This document shows positions 58,214 to 64,000 of a DNA stretch of 64,000 bases, piece by piece (within the stretch, counting starts at the first letter, position 1; each line of letters starts with the position of its first letter). The notes under the pieces were generated by a model. It saw only the letters and a program-made list of their open reading frames with translations. It was not told where the DNA came from and did no database searches. The stretch is from Sternotherus odoratus (Eukaryota; Chordata; Testudines; Kinosternidae): NCBI GenBank assembly GCA_032164245.1, contig JAVMKO010000003.1, positions 93,185,890 through 93,249,889 on the forward strand, given 5' to 3'. The position numbers and the translations under genes are program-made.

Positions 58214-60265
58214 ATATTTCCACTGTGGATCAGAATACAGTCGCCCAAAGGCTCTCATCTATGTGATGACTACTTGTTGACCTCCATGGTGAAGGAGTTA
58301 ATGTGCTTAATCCATGTCCTTATCTGTAGATGTCCACTCTATGACAATGTGAAAGAATTGATTTTATTTTGTTTAGTTTCTTATATTGTCATCTCCTCCA
58401 CAAGCCAGGATGTGGACATCTGGCAACTAAGAACTTAAGACCAACTCATTTAATCAAATCACCAAACAGCCAACTCTTCTGTTTCAGTGTGTGGTAATAG
58501 TAATTGTTAATGAGATTTTTTCCCCTCTATTTAGGACCAGGCAGTCTCCAGTTTTGTACTGAACCTACAAAAAAAATGTTCTGCGTAACTGGTGCCCTTG
58601 AATATCTAGCTTTCGTCTCTTAATTGTGGATGGTTTTTCAGAATAATTTAGATTTTCCATGTAAAATTATTCTAGTTATGGTTCAGCATTCTTTTTATCT
58701 ATAAGGTGCAAATGAATCATAGTTATTTTTTTAATATGTATGTAAAATTAAATGACATGTTACTTTCCTGCTGTGTATTTCCCAGATACTTATTAGAAGC
58801 TGTGCTCCTATACAGAGAAAGTGAGAACTGGGACAGCTAGAATTTCATTTTGACATGCAGTTTCCTGTTGTCAAGAAAACACACATTTTCAAATGTTGGC
58901 ACCCCATATTTCATTATTAGTATCTGAATCTGCTATGGATGGGGTTGCACATGGATAATTGAGGACAGAATATGGCTTCTATTTTACATGGTACTCAGGC
59001 TCTGACCAAAATAGGTGATGACAACTTCAATAAATTCAGGGTTTTTTGTCTGTAAATGAATTTAGTGCTCAAGATAAGTACCACACTGACACAGATAGCT
59101 CTCCTGTGGTGGCGAGAGAAAAAATATAATTCAATCCGGATTGAGTTAGTTGGAGCACATCCATGACACGGGGTAAACTTAAATGAATTATTAAGCCCTT
59201 GACCTCTTGTGATGTATTTCAGTTTGTTTAAGGTCATAATTTGATGTTCCTTACCTGACCCTTGTTTGCAGAAAATGTCTCCCTCCTTTCTGTTTTGTTA
59301 GTTGTTCATTTCCAGTATTGTACCCCAGCATGAAATTCACAATCCAATATATTTCATTCTATGAATCAGCCAAAAAGGGGTGTAGTGAAATGAACTTGAC
59401 CTAGAGCAGTGGTGCCCCGAAAGTGGCCAAATGCAGTCAATGCAATCCTAAAATATGGAGCATGGTTCAGCTTTAATATGGAGGTGCAGCCCTCGGAACA
59501 GTCACTCTGGTCAGAGACCCGGTGGCTCAGATCAGAGCATTGCATCCAAATAGTGGACTCCACAGATTCTGTACTGAAGATGAAGGTATTTGCAATCACC
59601 TTTTTATTTAAATTAGGTGCTCTAATCAACCTCATAGAAAGCTACTTATGTGGCTGATGAATTGAGAAATATCTGGGCGTGGCTGACTTGGAAAAAGTGT
59701 GTACCATGTGGATAACCCTTGGACAAACACTTCGCAAGGAGCAAGGATTTCCTTTGTGACCTGGGATGTCAGTGCAATATGACCAGTTTAGATGAGCAAA
59801 CGTCAGAAGGAGGGAATTAAAAACAGTCAGTGATTGGCTAATTTAGATGAAATTTTGCATTAAAAATTAGGGATTAACTAATTAATATCCACCAAAACAA
59901 ATGCCTCCAATTTATAGAAGTAAAATGTCTAGGGATGGTGCTCAGCTTCTCCCACTTTTCTGAAAAAGAATGCCCTTAACTTCCTGTCTCTCATCTCAGC
60001 TTTGCTTTCTGGTGTGTGCTGATGGGGCTTAAATGCATTACCAACCTGACGATCTTTAACTTCATTTAATTTCTGCCACCCAATGTAAATCCCTCACAGA
60101 GCTGATTCTTCAAACAAAGAAACATTGTCAGACGTGTGGTTCTTTTAAAGGCATCAGATATGAGAGTCCAAAACGAACTCACCAGACATGCTACCAAGAG
60201 GTAATACCTTCCAGGGGTCGGGCATATCTCCATAGTCAGTAGTACAGGGGATGCTACTAACATCC
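58214..60265. other. Unassigned stretch, about 2 kb
   Basis: No named repeat or exon. 'agagcagtggtgccccgaaa' near 59405 resembles a hAT-type start, but no partner end was found. Confidence 0.3.
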
Positions 60266-60541
60266 CTAAAGGTATACCTACACAGCAGCTGGGAATGCGC
60301 TTCCTAGTACCAGCTCTGCTTGAGTTAATGTGCTAAAAATAGGCACGCAGCTTCAGTGGCCGCTTGGGACAGCCACTGGTACAAGGCTGCCTGGCCTCAC
60401 TGGTAGGTACCTGAGCTGCTGTCTGTGCTGCTGTGTGGCCACAGTGCTATTTTTAGCACACTAGCTTGAGCAGAGCTAGGACATGTCTGCCTGTGTGCTC
60501 TGTGAAACATGCTTCCAGCTGCTGTGGAGACGGAGCCTATG
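60266..60541. mobile_element. Palindromic MITE with TGCTAAAAATAGC arms
   Basis: The ends 'ctacacagcagctgggaa' and 'ttccagctgctgtggaga' are inverted repeats. Inner arms 'gtgctaaaaatagg' and 'gctatttttagcac' with 'agctctgcttgag' / 'cttgagcagagct' extend the palindrome. It matches a GGGTATGTCTACACTGCAGC-type turtle MITE. The target duplication is not clear. Confidence 0.65.
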
Positions 60542-60545
60542 AAAA

Positions 60546-61018
60546 ATAGAATCTGCCTCACGTTTAGTCCACAGGGACACTTTTCAACACTGAGCTAGAC
60601 TGTTGTTTTCATTTTCCGTGTCCATAAGTTGAAGTAGTTATTTTGTTGCTAATGCTTTCATCATGGAACAATAATGGAATAAAGTGCACAGAATTTTCAG
60701 CCCAATTTTCACTCTCAGTAAGAAATGAACAAATCTTAAAAAATTAAGAGATTAAATATTCAAAAAGCATCCAATATTTCAATGCTTATTGAGACTATCT
60801 GAACCTGATGGGCCTGCCAAATTGGTTGGAAAGCTCCCCAAAACAGGGTTGCACCAATTTCAGCTGAGGTAGGGTGGAAAAGAGTTGACTTAAGATAAAT
60901 GGAAACAAAGTATTCTAAAGCTGATTGGAGTGTCCACACATATGGGTTGCACTGATTTAACTACTTCAGCTTCTAAACCAATTTACATAAATAAGTACAA
61001 AATTCTTTATGTAAACAA
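60546..61018. other. Unassigned AT-rich stretch
   Basis: No recognised feature. Confidence 0.35.
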
Positions 61019-61020
61019 AA

Positions 61021-61075
61021 CAGCGGGGGTTGGACTAGATGATCTCCAGACATCCCTTCCAACCCTAATATTCTA
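61021..61075 (+). mobile_element. CR1 LINE 3' tail fragment
   Basis: 'gggggttggactagatgatc' then 'cccttccaaccctaatattc' and 'tatgaac' is the CR1 3' end. The upstream body is absent, so this is a very short 5'-truncated copy. Confidence 0.85.
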
Positions 61076-62302
61076 TGAACTCTGAGGATGTCCTGGAGTA
61101 ACTGTTAACTGAGGAGAACAATACTTCAAAAGTGGGATTTACCCTCTTACGATGTTGTCATAACTCTTGCTCTGTGGTAATGCAAATGAAAAGACCAAAC
61201 AAAACCCAACGCTTGAAAGTTTGGAGCAGGGAAAGAAACAGCACACATACACACAAAAAGTATGCAACTATTTTTAAAAAATTAAGCAGCACAGAGATAT
61301 ATCAGAAAAACAACGTAGGTACTCAGTTCCAGGCTGTTTATCAATGCAGGACTATTGTCTCAGTACCTGAATGCTTTCTTCAGATGAAGTGCATTTTTGT
61401 TAGAAGAGGAAGACTATAAACATGTACAATACAGAATAGTTCAGATCTCAAATGTCTATAGGATCGAAATGGTCTGTTCATATGTCAAAGTAGATAATTA
61501 ATAAAAGATGAATAGCACAATACCAAAAGACATCTGTGTTGGCTGCAGAAACATAATGAAGACAATTTAATAAACCTCAAAACAAAACAAAACCCCACAA
61601 ACATTTCTCAGCTCAAATGAATCAGCTAAGTTTTCAATAGAAATCAGTTTAATCCACTGCAGTAGTTTGCACATATGGCACTTCCAACCCACAGACTTTG
61701 TAAAAAGCTTCTTTAGGGACATGGATTGTACTGTAGGTGAATTAGTTTACTGTTCCTTTCCTCATACAAAATAAAATCACCAGAGCATGAGTCAGAGGGA
61801 GCACTGGACAGAAGGGTCTGTGCTTTTGAGAAAAGGTTTAATTTTTTAAGGTTCCATTTAGTGAGCATGTGGAGCTTTGCCTTTGGTTGCAATAACTCTA
61901 CAGACACCTCAACAAAACCAGATGGCTGCCTGCTTTTGACTTGTGGTCATGGCACGGGCAGCAACTACTGATAAGGAATCTTTGTAAGGGGCCCAATCCA
62001 CCTCCCACTGAATTCTATGGAAGTTGTGTCATAGATTTATTGGGTGCTAGCTCAAGCCCAAAATTTGGCTAAGCATCCACAATTTTCAAAGCTTCTCAAG
62101 AATTTCACTGGGCCATTTTGGTTTACAAATTAGACTGAACAAGCTCACAGTTCCAAAGGAACGAGTGAGAATAATCTGGCCAATTATTTTGGGAGTTCTA
62201 CCTCCAGCTAAGATTGAGAGACAATTTTTGAAAGGTAAACCAATCTTAGTCCAGATATTAGGGCGATGGGAACCTTAGAAATACATTGCTCAAGCAAGAA
62301 AT
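61076..62302. other. Unassigned AT-rich stretch
   Basis: No recognised gene or repeat. Confidence 0.35.
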
Positions 62303-62805
62303 ACAGTAAAGTATATAAAATAATGAATGGTATAGAGAAGGTGGATCAAGAGCATCTGTTCTCTTGGTTTCAAAACACAAGAAGAAGGGGACATTCAATG
62401 AAATTGAAAGGTGGCAAATTCAAAACCGATAAAAGGACATACTTTTTCACATGATGCATAATTAGACTGTGGGATGCATTGCCACAGCAATTGTTGAAGC
62501 CAAGAACTTAGTAAGATGCAAGAAGAGACTGGAGGTTTATGTGGAAAGGAAGAATATCCAGAGTTATAAATGTTATTGCTAATGAACATTTTGGAAAGGA
62601 TGTTAAATCTCATGCTTCAGAGCTTAAGTAAATTTCTACTTATTGAAGGTCAGGACAAGCTCTAATGCAGAGGCCTGATTATGCCATATCTGCCCAGTGT
62701 TTTTGCACCTTCCCCTGAAGCACTGAATGCTGGTCACCATCAGAAACTGGACACTGGATTGGATGGAGTTTGAATCTGAGCCAGTCTAGCAATTCCTATG
62801 TTACT
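62303..62805 (+). pseudogene. CR1 LINE ORF2 C-terminus and 3' region
   Basis: The frame reads 'YSKVYKIMNGIEKVDQEHLF', then 'NTRRRGHSMKLKGGKFK' and 'DKRTYFFT', followed by frame breaks. It is the same C-terminal region as the antisense copy at 34217. The 3' region runs through 'ctggacactggattggatgg' to 'tcctatgttac'. It is decayed. Confidence 0.8.
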
Positions 62806-63710
62806 AAATAACAATAATAATTATATGGGAATTGGGACACTCATGCATAGTGACAATGCTTCATAAGGGCTAAAGTGTTACAGACCGTATGCAGCTATGC
62901 AGGGCTAGATTAAGTTTCCCCTTCACTCCCCCGTTTGACTCTGTACAGATAACAACTCCACCCTACTTTGAATGAGTAGATGGGAGGGTGTAAAGAGTGG
63001 CAGGGACTGGGAGGAGTAACTGTCTGGGGGTATGGGGAGCCAGATTTGTAATTTGCTATGAGGCGCTTTCCCTCACCCCCAGACTTACCATGGTTCTATA
63101 TGTTCTATTAAGTCTTCCACCTTTTTGTCCCTCCCTACTCAATTTTTTCTGAAATGATTCTCTCCCGGGGCAACAGGAAGGAACTGTGACAATTCGTCCT
63201 CTGGCCTGTGCCTGGGGTGACGCAACTTTGTGCCACCCCTTTCTCGGGGCAGATTGTAAAGTTACAACCTGGCCCTGAGTGCTGTTGATTAGTAATTGAG
63301 TACAAGGGGCATGGTGCTGTTGAACTGAGGGCCGGTCACCGGCTAAGATAGATAAAAACAACAGAAAAGTGAGATGAAAAGAGTCTCTGTGAGTCTGCCC
63401 AAAATTAAAACTATTCTGTTTTTACTGCTGTCTGCTTTTTCTTGGGGTTCCTGAAGCTGGATTGATGCCCTTTTCAGAAATGGCTTAGGGGACTCTGACT
63501 CACAGCTAGTTATGAGTCACAGCAGCGCTGGCAAGTTTTTCTTAATTAACTGTATTAATTGTCTAGAAAATCTGTAGAAAATTATGGAATTTATTTATGA
63601 AATAATTATATGCACAGAGATCATCATAATTTCATGGTAATGCATTATCAAGAATCAATGATAATGTATTGGCTAAGATGATACGGAACTATAGTAGGAG
63701 CTGACATTTA
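62806..63710. other. Unassigned stretch
   Basis: No recognised feature; a 101-codon antisense frame at 63056-63361 has no familiar motif. Confidence 0.35.
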
Positions 63711-63822
63711 GGGCCTGATTCTGATCTCATATACACAGGGCCTGATGCTGATCTCATTTACACTGAAGTAAATAAATAATAACGCCCTTGAAATCAGAGT
63801 GACACTGGTGTGAAACTGGTGT
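63711..63822. repeat. Palindromic MITE (GGGCCTGATTCTGATCTC) with partial duplication
   Basis: The arm 'gggcctgattctgatctcat' is followed 28 bp later by a second copy, 'gggcctgatgctgatctcat'. Then come 'tttacactgaagtaaa' and 'gacactggtgtgaaactggt', the other half of the known hairpin family. Confidence 0.55.
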
Positions 63823-64000
63823 GTCAGGTGAATGCAAGGAAAGCAGAGAAGAAACTAAAAAAGAACACACAAAGGCACTTGAATTTATTCACATCTCATT
63901 CTGAAACACCACATTTTCATGTATGTTTTCAAAATAATTAAAATTGTGCTATCACAACCACAATGCAGAAATGTTAGATATCCTTGGAAAATAGAACAAC
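63823..64000. other. Unassigned window end
   Basis: AT-rich, nothing recognised. Confidence 0.3.

Noticed and set aside
57788..58438. A 216-codon open frame
   Set aside because: Spans copy B of the same GC-rich element; compositional artefact.
59400..59440. hAT-type start 'cagtggtgcccc'
   Set aside because: No inverted partner or 8-bp duplication found within a reasonable distance.

Overview
This window reads as nuclear DNA of a reptile, most likely a cryptodiran turtle. The evidence is the mix of mobile elements: CR1 LINEs with the usual reptile/bird 3' tail, a tRNA-derived SINE resembling the Cry family of hidden-necked turtles, MIR/CORE-type SINEs, and many palindromic hAT-like and Harbinger-like miniature DNA transposons of types I know from turtle assemblies. 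Element names rest on recognising sequence patterns; no database was searched.

I recognise no host protein-coding gene. Almost every long open frame lies inside a GC-rich transposon or tandem repeat. The one host-like signal is a 115-base candidate exon near 44.83 kb with good splice sites and a single open frame, of unknown identity. The window is therefore intergenic or intronic.

Layout. 0-6 kb: a decayed hammerhead-bearing Penelope-like tail, a MIR, a GC-rich LTR-like repeat split by a hAT element with a perfect 8-bp target duplication, then two palindromic MITEs. 8.6-12 kb: a MITE beside a MIR-type tail, an inverted Penelope-like fragment, a 360-bp MITE, an L2-like LINE fragment and a second hammerhead-bearing repeat. 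15.8-21.6 kb: a GC-rich hAT element, a CR1 split by a hAT element, a TA-flanked element holding a perfect 76-bp palindrome and a 43-bp minisatellite, and a CR1 3' end. 23-27 kb: CR1 reverse-transcriptase remains and an RTE-like tail with a G-rich minisatellite. 27-34 kb: mostly featureless. 33.9-39 kb: a MITE, an antisense CR1, and an LTR-like repeat split by a solo LTR. 41-44.3 kb: a pile-up of three insertions sharing one 8-bp target motif, then two MITEs head to head. 46-51.3 kb: MIR copies and the remains of a two-gene Harbinger transposon. 52-64 kb: more MITEs, one with a nested Cry-like SINE, and two CR1 pieces.

The genes do not form a pathway. What can be read is a relative history of insertion, from target-site duplications and nesting. 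The most interesting items are the two hammerhead ribozyme relics, the Harbinger transposase with its opposite-strand coiled-coil partner alongside MITEs that may belong to the same group, the shared-target insertion cluster, the perfect palindromes and the orphan exon candidate.
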